From assembly GCA_003194525.1 (NCBI GenBank), contig NBIV01000010.1, forward strand, positions 310,001 through 374,000: 64,000 nucleotides of DNA. The letters are read 5' to 3'. A program made the translations under genes and the position numbers. Source of the stretch: Gracilariopsis chorda. Taxonomy: Eukaryota; Rhodophyta; Florideophyceae; Gracilariales; Gracilariaceae. Shown piece by piece: positions 34,132-45,411 of this stretch (positions are counted from its first letter, which is position 1; every line of letters begins with the position of its first letter). The notes below the pieces were generated by a model that worked only from the letters and a program-made list of their open reading frames with translations, was not told the origin of the DNA and made no database searches.

Positions 34132-35307
34132 CTACACGGTGAGCGTACTCCCTGGCGCGTCATCCCGCTCTTCATCCGACTCGGTCGGCGGCAATCGGAA
34201 GCCCTCCTTGAGCAGTTTCACCGCTTCCTGCAGCACATCCGCCTTCTTGGTCACCTTCTGATGCGGGCGCACCTTCTTGATCACGCTCTTCAGCCGTTCC
34301 AATCCGCGGTCAATCCGCGAGCGACTTGCACGTGTATGCTCGTTGTGACGCTGCTTGCGCTGCGATTCGGTCATCTGCTGCGCGCGCGACCTCGACATGG
34401 GCCGCAGTCGGCGCGGCACGCACTTGCGCTCCACCGAGAGAGCCTCCACAATCTCCGACGCGCCGCCCACGATCGCGGCGTTGCCCATGGTGGCCGGCGT
34501 CATGACGACGGCCGCCATTGGCGCCGGCGCCGTGTGCGCCATGTTCGGCAGCGACAGGTTTGGTATTGCCGGCACGGACGAAATGGCCAGCGGCGCGTGA
34601 AGCGAGTCCACGCCGCTCAGGGCGGCTGTGGCGTCGTTGGAGTCGGCCGTGCTGTGCGCGTGCAGCGGCGGGTGCGCGCCGTCGTCGTGCGCCATCTCGT
34701 CGAAAAAGGGGTGCCGTCCGAACGGGAAGCGCTCGGGCTCGGCGTCGTGCGAGGGCGGGAACGACTGCACCGGGTCGGGGTGAAGCGGCAGTGGCACGGA
34801 CGGCGGCGGGTCGCTCTTGCGCGGGTACGCGGGCGGGTAGCGGTGCGGCGGCGGGTTCATGAGCTGTAGCGACGACTGGTGCAGCTTGGACATCTGCGGC
34901 AGCGCGGCCGGTTGGTACGGGCGGTGCGGGAACGAATGGGAGGGCGGCTTGAGTTGGGCGTCGTCGGCACGGGATAGCGGCGGTTGTTGTTGCGGCGGTT
35001 GGTGCAGGTGCTGCGGGAGGGAGTGGTGGGGGAGCATGGTGTTACTGTTGTTGATGATGTGCGAGTTGTTGCAGTTGTTGAGCGGCGGAGACGAGTTGGG
35101 CGGAATGTGGGGCGAAAGCTTGGAAGAATGGGGGATGGAGTTGGAGTTGGAGGCTAGAGACACCAGATGCGGATGGGAATGCTGCGAGTGTGGGGGGAAC
35201 GAGTTTGTGGTGGAGGAGTGGTGGGAGTCGGCATAGGGCGGAGGGGCGGAGAACGCGGTGGGCAGCGACGAATGGGGGGAGGGATGCTGCATGATGGAGG
35301 CGGTCAT
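34132..35307 (-). CDS. bHLH transcription factor, 391 aa
   Basis: Nuclear DNA-binding protein. The ATG at 35,307 (MTASIMQHPS) is the first in frame; the frame is open about 200 nt further up, but only as a Pro/Thr-rich stretch without ATG, so it is probably 5' UTR. Residues 1-270 are Ser/Pro/His/Asn-rich and disordered. The bHLH is near the C-terminus (about 34,395-34,215): basic region QRKQRHNEHTRASRSRI, then helix 1 RGLERLKSVIKK, a short loop, and helix 2 KKADVLQEAVKLLKEG. Counting back from the Ile of helix 1, the His at position 5 and Arg at 10 and 13 are present, but the Glu at position 9 is Thr. That Glu normally contacts the E-box, so target choice may differ. The protein ends about 25 residues later in an acidic DEERDD tail. 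No introns needed. Confidence 0.82.
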   Translation of the reverse strand: MTASIMQHPSPHSSLPTAFSAPPPYADSHHSSTTNSFPPHSQHSHPHLVSLASNSNSIPHSSKLSPHIPPNSSPPLNNCNNSHIINNSNTMLPHHSLPQHLHQPPQQQPPLSRADDAQLKPPSHSFPHRPYQPAALPQMSKLHQSSLQLMNPPPHRYPPAYPRKSDPPPSVPLPLHPDPVQSFPPSHDAEPERFPFGRHPFFDEMAHDDGAHPPLHAHSTADSNDATAALSGVDSLHAPLAISSVPAIPNLSLPNMAHTAPAPMAAVVMTPATMGNAAIVGGASEIVEALSVERKCVPRRLRPMSRSRAQQMTESQRKQRHNEHTRASRSRIDRGLERLKSVIKKVRPHQKVTKKADVLQEAVKLLKEGFRLPPTESDEERDDAPGSTLTV

Positions 35308-35832
35308 GGGGTGTTGTGGGGGGGGGGGTGGGGGAGGAGGGGGTGGTGGTGGTGGTGGGTTGTGTGTGTGGAGTTTTGGGGAGGGAGGGGTGAGAAGGAG
35401 GCGGGGGGGAGGAGAGGGAGGTGGGACGGGGTTGAGGAAGAGGGTTGTTGTGGAGGAGGGAGGGGTGTTGGGGGTGGGGGCATTTGGGGGTGGTGGCACA
35501 TATCTTATCTTAAGCTGTTACCATTAGCAGTTGATGATGAGAGGCGGCAGTGGCGGGGTGACGGAGGTAACGGGGGGTGCGAGCTGCGTTGCGTGACGCG
35601 TACCGGCGGGGGTGGTGCGTGACGTTCCAGCGGCGGGCGCCCTTCGCCAACGGCGTCGGCGTTGTTTGCTTTTTTCCCGCGCGAACGCAAAGGTGCGCGT
35701 TGCGCGTCCGCTGACGGTACGCCGCGTGCGCCACACGCGCCATGCGGCTACCACCCCGGTAGCCGCCGCCGTCACGTTTCCAACCAAGTCACGCCGCGCG
35801 CCATACCCTAAAACGTCGCCCCCCACGCCGTC

Positions 35833-35877
35833 CACGTGGCCACGTGCTATGGCGCGCGTGGCGTGTGCACATAAATA
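35833..35877 (+). promoter_or_regulatory. two G-boxes and a TATA-like element
   Basis: CACGTG occurs at 35,833-35,838 and 35,841-35,846 (8 bp apart), 25 bp before ATAAATA (35,871-35,877). The TATA-like word predicts a rightward transcript; the bHLH gene runs leftward from the same island (35.5-35.9 kb, GC-skew switch), so the G-boxes could act on both. Confidence 0.5.
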
Positions 35878-35879
35878 GC

Positions 35880-37200
35880 CGCTTTGGACGCGCACGTAGC
35901 GCCGCTGTGCAACGGCTGCAGCGCGCGTGCCTTGTGCTGCGCCAATGCCCCCCCCCCCGCCTGCTGCATCGCCTTCTTCCTCCTCGTCTTAGTACCGATC
36001 GCTCTCTGAGCCGCACCACCCCCCCCCCCCCCCCCGTCTTCCGCCCAGCCTCCCCTTCGCGCCTGCTCTCGCAAACCGCAGTGCACAATGCATTCGTACT
36101 TACACCCTTCCCGCCCCCCCCCCTTCCCCCCCCCCAAGCTAGCTGTCATCGTCCCGTCGCCCGCCCCGCACTACGCAAAACGTTTCATCCGCTGCCAACC
36201 TGCCGACCTACAGCAGTGCTCCCTCCCCCTAATGCTTCTTCCCCCCTGCATACCCGCTCTTTTCGCTGCCTGACGTGCCCCTCTCAAACACTCACCCACC
36301 GTCCCACTCTGTCATCCCATCCCGTCTCCGCCCCTCACCGCCGCAAGTGCACACCAGCTTGGAACCTCGCTAAAAATAAAAAAAATAGAGCGCAACCTTT
36401 CTATTCTCTTCGTGCGCACACGCGCATCACATAAACGCACCCCTCAGCCGCTTCGCCTTCCAATCCCACCCCGCCGTCATTGCCACTAACATATCACTCA
36501 GCTTCCAGTATCACCCCGTCCCGGTTAACCCTGCCCACCCATGCTTCACAATCTGACAGAGCAATCACATCCCCACTCCACACCCCCTGCCCATCACTAA
36601 GTTGCGCACCGTCGTATCTCTGGTCTTTCTTCACACCATTTCTCGAGCCTACACGTCACTTACTTCTTACACCACTCAAAACCGAAACCCACGCGGACAC
36701 ACCTTCCTACCCGTGCTCCCGTCTCGCACCATGCATCCCTACCGTTTATCATGCAAACTTGTTCTCACTCTTGATCGAATGCTAACGGAAAAGCGCCCAT
36801 ATGATCAACTCCGCAATCTCGTATCCCCTTCTCATCTGCAGACAAACCCCATCGTGCGGCACCTCCGCTTCAGCCCTAGTACATCCTCAGTCCCAAGTGT
36901 TCCAAAACACCATTCAAACCCACCAACATACTTATCTCGTGTCTTGAACAAACGAGACCCACCGAAAACCCGTCAAACTCACCTCATTGCTATAACCCTC
37001 AATCCACTCTCGCAACGATACCATCCCCAGCAACGTCAAAAGCGTGCTGCAGAAATCACCGTCCCAAACCAATCACCATTTTCTCATTCATGATTTATTT
37101 CTGCCCAAAAACGGCACCGCCCCGCTCTTGAGTCGTACGAGAGCGCTTTCGAGACCTTCCGTGGCATAACGACCCACTCGAGTCCTTCCAGCCGTACCCA
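35880..37200 (+). other. C-rich tract, probable plus-strand transcript without clear ORF
   Basis: Strong C over G bias. Frames on the plus strand (for example ATG 36,088, 61 codons, and ATG 36,731, about 120 codons) are Pro/Ser/His/Leu-rich and lack any domain. Could be a noncoding RNA or the 5' part of a gene. Confidence 0.3.
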
Positions 37201-38877
37201 TATTATTTCGGTGCTCACCGTCTACTCTGCAGCCCCGAAATAGCGAGCTCAAACATACACCTCACGCCTCCTTTGTTACATTCGAATATTCTAAATACTA
37301 CAAACCATTCAAAACTCACAAACCCGCCATTCTGCTACATAGTTCACAGCAAACAACTGTTTAAGTATGCAGCTGCAACTCTGTAAACACAGACACGACA
37401 AGTTATAACAACAAAAAAGACATGTCCATTTGCAACAGACAAACTATCATATACAGTCCGAATCCACCGTATCCAGAATTCGTGCTCCTGGCGCTATGTT
37501 GAGTGAGCAATGGGGCATCGCCATGAACGCGACCGCTCTTTTTATCAAAAGCTACCACCATTCGTGAACTGAGCGTAATGTCAAGTTCTCAGCATTACTT
37601 CCTTTGTAAGTCGTCCGTCCAACACCATCCACTGCTCCGAATAAACACGTAAAAGTCCAACCCTGAAGAAACAGACCATCTGAGTATCCAACAGTACAAA
37701 CAGCACAATATCGTTGTGACTTACCCTACCATGGAAACAGAAAGGTTTTCCATGCCCTCGCACCCAAATATATTTGTCTTGCTTTGAAGAGTTCTTAAAA
37801 CAAGTGTCCAATAACCACCATTTTGCTCAACAGAGCACCCTTTCTCGAGCATTAATATCGAATAAAATCTTCGCATCCCCATTTTTTTCTCAAACAAAGA
37901 TGTGTACACATAGGTTTCGGAGCTCTTCCACAGATCATGAGATAGAAATTAAAACTTTGTGCTATAATCATGAAAAAAATGAACAACTGTTGCATCCAAA
38001 AGAGACCTCTAGAGACTGCGACCGAGTTGTGCAGATTCCACACAATGAGCCAAACGTGGAAGACTCCTCTAGATCTTTTCTTTCTAATGAGGCATAGCTG
38101 AAAGATAAGTTGACGTCAATTTGTGGGTAAATGACTCAGGTAGTGACAAGCTCTGCAGGTGCCCAAGCATAACCAAAGTATAAAAACACAAAAAAAATGA
38201 AAAAAACCACGTGAAGCTAAAACAAAACTGCTAAAACAAACAATGAGACAAAAAGGAAAGAAGAGACAACGTCGCAGCGCGCGCAAAAATAAAACAATGC
38301 AAAATAAATCGAAAAAGACCAACTGCATTAACAGTTGTGACTTGATCAGCCGTAGAGATATGGATAGATATGATAGCGACTGGTGGTTGGGCGTAACTCT
38401 ACAGGCGAGATGTTGAGCACGATGGCTCGCAAAGAACTATGATCCCTTTCTTGTCCTTTGCCTTTCTTTTTATCTTCTAAGTTCTGTCTATCAACGCCTT
38501 TTATAGGGCTCTGCTTTGCTTTCGCGCCCACTTGTTGATGTTGCACACTAATGCCTGCAACCTTTGTCGCAGAAGTCTTGCATTAGTTCCAGGCAATGCT
38601 TGGCTCGTAACATTCACCAAGGTATTGCATTAGAAGTGGCTGGTAATCATGTTATAGCACTTGGTAGAGTGTTGCGTCCTATGCTCAGGTCATTTGAGCT
38701 TATACAATTTTGCACTACACAGGTTGCAGATTTACGGAAGCTTAATTGCATTGTCAATTCATTGAAGGAGTGAACATCTCTATTTGCATTTGTCACAACA
38801 ATACAATACCAATTCCAAACGTTAAACGCTTCCAAAGAATTCCCAGTCCCACGATGATGAAATGGGTCAAGAACTAA
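37201..38877. other. AT-rich intergenic, nothing recognised
   Basis: No ORF with protein character. Marks the right edge of the GC-rich island. Confidence 0.35.
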
Positions 38878-39159
38878 TCACTCCGTACAGGTGCGACGGA
38901 GAAAACGTGGGGCTGGTTTGTATCGTCGGAAATGCTTAACAAATGTTGACCACGCAAAACCGGCCTTCTCGCCACCGGCTGCGGTAGTAAATGCCAAATA
39001 CGCAGTAAAATTCTCCCTGTCACTCTTATTTCTCAACAGCAGCAGCATTAGCAGCACTACAAGAAGCAAAAGCATCACCATCAGCGGCCAAAAAGGAATG
39101 GTGCAGCTTGGATGCTGCCGTGCAAAAGCTGCTGTACGTGTAGTTGCTGCTGCGGTACA
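38878..39159 (-). pseudogene. small membrane-protein-like ORF cut by the copia element
   Basis: The minus-strand frame has a strong hydrophobic segment (PLMVMLLLLVVLLMLLLL, about 39,090-39,030) followed by a basic tail. Its upstream end runs into the left end of the copia element. In the inferred empty site (one GTACA kept) the frame continues into the right flank and gains an ATG 13 bp beyond the second GTACA. Family unknown; a chance ORF cannot be excluded. Confidence 0.3.
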
Positions 39160-39249
39160 TGTCAAACAGCATTACAGTAGAACAACCATACAAAAGCTAG
39201 GCCACGACGGACGACGAAGTAAAGAGACAGTCAGTGCCTCTCACCCACA

Positions 39250-39259
39250 GGTTATGGGC
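39250..39259 (+). other. primer-binding site, half-tRNA-iMet type
   Basis: GGTTATGGGC directly follows the left LTR. It is complementary to the anticodon arm of initiator methionine tRNA (GCCCAUAACC), the site used by Drosophila copia and yeast Ty5, which prime from a cleaved tRNA half. Confidence 0.75.
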
Positions 39260-39466
39260 AAACGCTACATGCACCATTAACTTCCACCCCTCTTGACCCA
39301 CCACACCAGTTCACAACGGCTCACCCATCCGCACGAGCAGCACGGCAACTCGGCCGCAACCTCCGCAAGGATCCTCATATACAAGACTGTACACCAATGC
39401 CATAATCACCCAGAACGATAATCACACACCCTGCGACACCACCCAACGACACCTTCCATCCCAGCC

Positions 39467-40197
39467 ATGAAATCAGACAAAGCGCCTAAAATACCAGACC
39501 AAGACACTTCCAACTATGCCTTGTGGTACTTACCACTCAAAACCTACGCGGCCATCATTGACGCGCTCCTACACCTCCCAGAAAATTCACCCCTTTCCGC
39601 TGACCCCACTGCTCAGACACAGTTCCACAACAAGCAAAACTGCTTGCTAGCTGCAGTGCAGTATTAGGGAGTGTTTTCATAGACATACTCGGTCTACTTA
39701 TAGTTCCAGAAGACGGACCAACACCTCACAATTTAGTGGAACGAATAATTCAGCACATCAATCAGTCCACCAAAGATGATCACCAGTTCCTGAAAACAAA
39801 AGCCAAAAATATCACATAAAACGTCGAATCTCCGATCGAAACCTACTTAGCAGAACGCACCAAAGTCAGGCAAAGCATGATTGCGGCGAAACATCTTGAA
39901 ATAGGAGATGAAGAAACAACTGTCGACTTCATAATCGCTAGAATCAGATCCTCTCCCACTTTATCCCCCATTCTAGCACCCATACTATCCAACAAACCGA
40001 ATACACTCAAAACCTTTACTCGCGTATTCAAATCGCTTGCCACCCTTTACTGCACCACTCAAAGCGGACCGAACATCACTACAGGCACAGAAAAAATCAC
40101 CAAGGACTATGGACCAATCCCCACACACTTCATCTCACGGCAATACTTCAACCGACCTCCATATTTGGGAAAAAGAATCCCATACCACGAACTATGA
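39467..40197 (+). pseudogene. copia gag
   Basis: Starts with ATG 39,467 (MKSDKAPKIPDQDTSNY, a gag-like DNYxxW motif with Y.LWYLPLK). A TAG lies at 39,665-39,667; coding signal then shifts frame and continues through IETYLAERTKVRQSMI and a helical region to TGA 40,195-40,197. The succeeding codons (HKAFSRKCNHTDAQCRDPNH) are a decayed zinc knuckle. Confidence 0.7.
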
Positions 40198-41954
40198 TCA
40201 TACCACAAAGCCTTTAGCAGAAAATGCAACCACACCGACGCCCAATGCAGGGACCCCAACCACGCCAAGAATCGCACAGGCAAACCCCAAGCCCATCTAG
40301 CACATTTCGGCTCAGCATATCCACCACAGCACCAGTATGCATACCAACCCATCGCCCAGCCCATAGCATACCCACCACTTCAGCCGCCACCGGCAACGAC
40401 ACCCAACCAAATCGACGTCACCTCCGAAGTTGGCGGCGAGGCCAATGGTAAGTTCATCCTCGACAGTGGCGCGCATCCCACGCATCTCACGAGCCCCACA
40501 CCCACCATGAACCCTACAGCCACAGAACTCCTAACTCATTCCGCCACGCATCAGCCGACACAATGCACCCACCATGGAATCATCCACCTGCACACGAACA
40601 GGAATAAGAAGATTCAAACGCACTCCATAGCCAACCACCACATCAGACACAATCTTCTTTCAGTCCATGATTTAGCATGTCGCTATGGCAGAGTATCCCT
40701 CACGAGAACCAAATGCAACATCTGGGACACTACTCAATCACCGCCCATCCTGCTCGGCACAGCTCCCTGGAATGGAAATCACTATCAACTCAACGGAAAA
40801 ATATTGCACAACATCTCAGCTCACACCGCACGCACGTTCCCTCGCCCCCACCGTAAACAAACACTACCTCCCTCACCCACCACTCGTCCCACGCGCCAGC
40901 CTTCCACGACACGACGTCCACCTTCAGCCACGGGCAAGTCGAAAGCTTCACCCATATCCTCCACGCACTCTCAAAAGGTTCCCACCTCTCCCCTTCGCAG
41001 TCTATCAAACCCCATCAAAGCATGGCACAACAGCATCGTCCAACTGGGAACACACAAATGGCACCTGAAGCTCAACCACGCGCATCCGGGCAAATTACGC
41101 CTCACTGCCACCAAACGGCTAATTCCCACCATGCCATAGCAAATACCCAGTGAAATCAAACTCACCTGCAGCGCGTGCAACCACGCTAAGCTTTACCCCT
41201 CCCCACACAAAAGAAAACCGCACGCTTACCCCCCAGGCGTTTACGTCAGTTCAGACACGTGCGGCCCAGTGAGACCCACCTCGACACACGGCAACAACCA
41301 CATGCTTCTGATCTTATGTGCAGCGAGCAAGTTCGCCTTTGCGCACTTTGTGCGGGAACGAAAGCAAATACCTCCAAATATAGACCAAACTCTGCACCAT
41401 ATCCGACATCGTATGCGCCATCCCCTTCAGCACTTTCGCAGCGACAACGCGAAAGAATACCAATCCGCAACAATGCACCAAATATACAACAAGCACGTAG
41501 TACAACTCCACCTTCGCACACCAAACCAACCTCAAGAGAACGGCATAGCCGAACGACTAAATCGAACCATCATGGAATCGGTACGTGCACTTCTCAACAC
41601 GGCAGGCCTAGATGATACGTTTTGGGAAGATGCAGCACGTGACACAGTCTTTAAATACAATTTGATGCACCACGACGCGATCGACAGCTCACCCTACGCC
41701 CTGTGGTACCACCACACCCCAACCCTCAAGCACATATACACATTCGGCGAAGTAGGTACCATCCCCGTGTATGGACCCAAAAAGAAGTTAGAACCTCAGG
41801 CCGATCCTGCCCGATATATGTATGCCACTTCGTTAACACAAATAGTAGCCCTGAATCTCCGAACACGTCAATACCAAACCATACGAGCCAGCGACTTCCA
41901 TCCTTACACCAAACACACTGACCCTGTGGAGCAACGCTTTCCCTTCGGTTGGGA
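40198..41954 (+). pseudogene. copia protease and integrase
   Basis: One frame holds the protease motif FILDSGA (about 40,455-40,475), the GAG-pre-integrase HLKLNHAHPGKLR (about 41,060-41,100), a TAG at 41,137-41,139, then CSACNHAK and integrase catalytic motifs: D in SSDTCGP, D in RSDNAKEY and E in PQENGIAERLNRT. The frame ends where LTR-like sequence begins near 41,955. Confidence 0.85.
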
Positions 41955-42915
41955 GTTGTTCCTATTCATAGGAGTATCCACAGGTGGATTGGTTCGATAC
42001 CTCATTTATGAGTTGATCCCTTGCGGGATAGCGATGAGGTGGCACTTGAGGGACCTGGACAGGTATTACTAGTGGCATTCTGGTGACAGATGGTACGCTG
42101 TACGCGTGTGGTAATTTCGGTTCCAATTTTGGATATTTAATTTTATGGTTATCGCCACTTGTGGCCCAGAAAGTGGGAACTCCACGTGTATGGACCTCAA
42201 GAGGTGTGCACCAAATTAGTTAATTTAGTTATTTTATTGTGGGGCAAACCTACTTAGGTAATCACGGCTTCGCCGTCATCACCACCAGTAAATGGTAACC
42301 TTGGTTCTCTTCTGAGATATACTCTTTGCAGAGTAAGGCTCTGGTAAGAAAGGCCCTCGTAGGGATTACGAATCCTCGCGGAGAGTATCCACGAGTGAAT
42401 TCCGTCTACCATCCCCTTGGGAACATTCAGGCGTCACTACTGCTACAGTACCACCGTGTTCGGTATTGGTTATTTGTCCACTGTAAGTCTTGGATTCCGC
42501 CCTAGTATTGGGTTCTTCGTCGTGGTGTTTACCACATTCCCGTTTGGGACTCGTTCTTTATTTTGGCTCGCCCCGTCGCCGGGTCTGTTGCCGCGTGTTG
42601 CACGCCCCGTCGCCCGGTCTGTTTCCGCGTGTTGCACGCCCCGTCGACGGTTCTCTTGGGTTTTCCCTTTTTCCTTTTGCCTTCGTTCACAGGATATCGT
42701 GTCATTATACACTCACGTGTGTACCATCCGTCCCTGGAGTTTACCCTTTTTCTGGGCCATTCCCGAACCTCTGCAGGTATAGCCAGAACCAAGTTGGTCT
42801 TACAAGCCAGCCTTTACGTGGCGCAGAGAGGTCTCTCAACTGACACACCATCCCATAGGAAGCGAGGTCTCGAACACCTTGAGGATACTTCCCGCTTCCA
42901 GGTTTTGCTCTACAG
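41955..42915 (+). mobile_element. nested LTR-like insertion inside copia pol
   Basis: Between integrase and reverse transcriptase lies about 0.95 kb of sequence foreign to copia. It shares layout and short words with the gypsy LTR at 58.1-59.1 kb: a tagttaatttagttatttta tract (42,215-42,235), an acggcttcgccgt hairpin, GTCG-rich CCCCGTCGCC words, and a C/T-rich end. Exact limits and target duplication were not found, so coordinates are approximate. Confidence 0.5.
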
Positions 42916-44598
42916 ACCCCACCGCCACAGCACCTACGGCATTTATTGCACGCACACCTCACAAGCAACCCATCCCTCATGAAATCAGCATCTACACCGC
43001 ACCACCAGCCAATCTCGCTCAAGGTTGCATGTATCCCGACGCTCAGGCCTAGGAACAGGCCCATGATGCCGAACTTGACAACCTGGACAATAATAGCAGC
43101 ATCAAATGGTTGCCAGCTCATCACCAGTCACCACTCGAAGCAGTCACACCGCTCATGATGCTATACAGGTACAAACGGGCCGCCGAACGACACATAGTAG
43201 AATGCAAGAACCGCTGCAATTTGCGCGGCGGTCTAATGAAACCCGGGTTGCACTACGACCCACAGCACACGACGACATTTACCGTGGACCGCACGACACA
43301 ACGCATGATAATCGCCTTGCACGCCTCCCTCCAACTGCCTCTGGAACATTTTGACATTAAGTCCGCTTATCTTCACGAACGCTATCAACACGATCGGCCT
43401 ATATATGTTAAACAAATGCAGCGGTGTAACGGGACTTACAAGCACTCTCGTCAATACGGAGAACTCATCGCCAACGTGTACGGATCACCCCCTGCAGCAT
43501 ACTACTATAACCACGGTCTCAAACAATTCCTTACAAGCATCGGCTTCAAAGCCTCCGAACACGATCCATGCCTCTATATTCACAAAACTGCCACCGGTTA
43601 CATTCTCATCAGCACCACTATCGACGATTTCCTGGTCCTAGCTTCCCATCAATATCTTATAGATAACCTTCACACCCAACTGCTGCGAAAACACAACATC
43701 AAACGATTCGGTCCTCCGAGACGTTTCCTCAACTGGACCATCACGCAGAACAAGGATGGGACACACCTCTTGCAACCAGATCCAATTGACGCAATCCTTC
43801 ATCAAACCGGAATGCAAATTTGATACCCCACGCAGACTCCCTACAACAACCTCACGGTTCTCGATCGACAGCTCTCTACCAAACTGCTCCCAATCGAAGA
43901 AGCAACGCAATATCGACAAGTTTTCGCTGCAACTCGGTATATCACAGAAAGTACCCGCCCCGACATTGCCCATGTCACTAACCGCCTCGCGCATCACATT
44001 TCTAGACCAGAACATCATGAAAACCTCGCACTGCAATGTCTGCTTCTCTATCTCAAGTGCACACGTACAAATGGCCTATTGTACCCAACAGAAACCAGTA
44101 CCATACACATGAAAACACCATTAATCGTATACAGCGATTCCCAATTCGCGGACACAAAGAACTGCAAGTCAATAACAGGCAAAACCCACTGCATCAACTT
44201 TATACCGGTCTCCTGGGCATCCCAAAAACAAAATATCGTAACCCTCTCTACAACCAAAGCGGAATACATTGCGGCAACCGACGCAACGCGCCACACAACT
44301 TGGCTTAACAAACTCCTCAACTAGTCCCAAATTCGCCTCACCCATGCAACACCACACTGTCTGGATAACTGTTCTGCAATGCTTATAGCCTAAAATTAAG
44401 CGCCAACAAAACAGTGCAAGTACATCGATCTGTGGCTCCACTTCCTACAACATCACATCGAGAATAACACCATCAGCATCCACCGCATTTTAACGACCGA
44501 AATGAAAGCAGATATTTTTACCAAATCCTCGCATCGTGATTGGTTCACTTTTCTTCGCGCCGTGATAAGCATAGTTCCCCGTCCTACACAAAAATGAG
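42916..44598 (+). pseudogene. copia reverse transcriptase and RNase H
   Basis: RT motifs in order: KSAYLHERYQHDRPIYVKQ (about 43,360-43,420), TTIDDFLVLAS (the catalytic DD, about 43,615-43,645) and FLNWTI. A TGA at 43,821-43,823 interrupts. RNase H follows with STRPDIAHVTNRLAHH, VYSDSQFAD, STTKAEYIAATDA and, after further shifts, ADIFTKSS near 44,510 with a stop at about 44,596. Confidence 0.85.
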
Positions 44599-44751
44599 AC
44601 GCATCAACCGGGGACTGTCAAACAACGACACATCTTGCTGCGTCACATTTTTGCAATGTCAAACAGCACTACAGTAGAACAACCATACATAAGCTAGGCG
44701 ACGACGGACGACGAAGTGAAGAGACAGTCAGTGCCTCTCACTTACAGTACA

Positions 44752-45411
44752 GACAAACATCGCAGCTGCAGACAAAGTGTAGTGCCCAGAAGTAGCTCAA
44801 ATACTCCAAAAAAATGAAACTAGAAAGCACAACTATAAAATAAATGAAACATGATGAAAAACATTGGTTTTGCAGAGACGAAATAGTGGATCTTTTCAAA
44901 GAAGAGAATGCAACTTACACGTTGCGATGTCTGGCATCGCGAGCGGTCGAAAAACTGCCAACGGGTAGCAATCTTAACCCTTTTACTGCCTGTATACTCA
45001 GCTAGATGTGTTTTGCTGCAGCATGAATATTTTTCAAGCTCTACAGCCTCTCCCGTCTCTATGCCCACACCCACTCGTTTCGAAAAAGATATAAAGTCCA
45101 AGAGAAACGTACATGATGACACTCACCAAATGCAAATAAGCTGCACTTTTAATACTTTTCTGACGTTTCTTTTCCACCTTACGCTTTGCCGCTCATGCGC
45201 AAACCGATTACTCTCAACAGCAGGTTCTCAACCTTGCGTATGTGCTATATCACCAACATTCAGTGCGCCACCTTTCCTGCAATCTAGTCCGTATTTGACA
45301 TATAACCTTAGTAAAAAGACAATAAAAACAACCAGCAGCGTTTCAGCAATATATTGCACTCCCTTTTTATCGAACACATAAATTGCATATGTATCCTACA
45401 GTGTTTCCGCA
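44752..45411. other. intergenic, nothing recognised
   Basis: AT-rich. A plus-strand frame 44,908-45,381 has no domain. Confidence 0.3.

Larger units (their letters stand above)
39160..44746 (+). mobile_element. Ty1/copia retrotransposon with target-site duplication
   Basis: Left repeat 39,160-39,249 and right repeat 44,657-44,746 are both 90 bp (TGTCAAACAGC...ACA) and differ at 6 positions by eye. The flanks GTACA at 39,155-39,159 and 44,747-44,751 are identical 5-bp target duplications. The interior encodes gag, protease, integrase, reverse transcriptase and RNase H in that order, the copia order. It carries several nonsense codons and a nested insertion, so it is dead. Confidence 0.93.
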
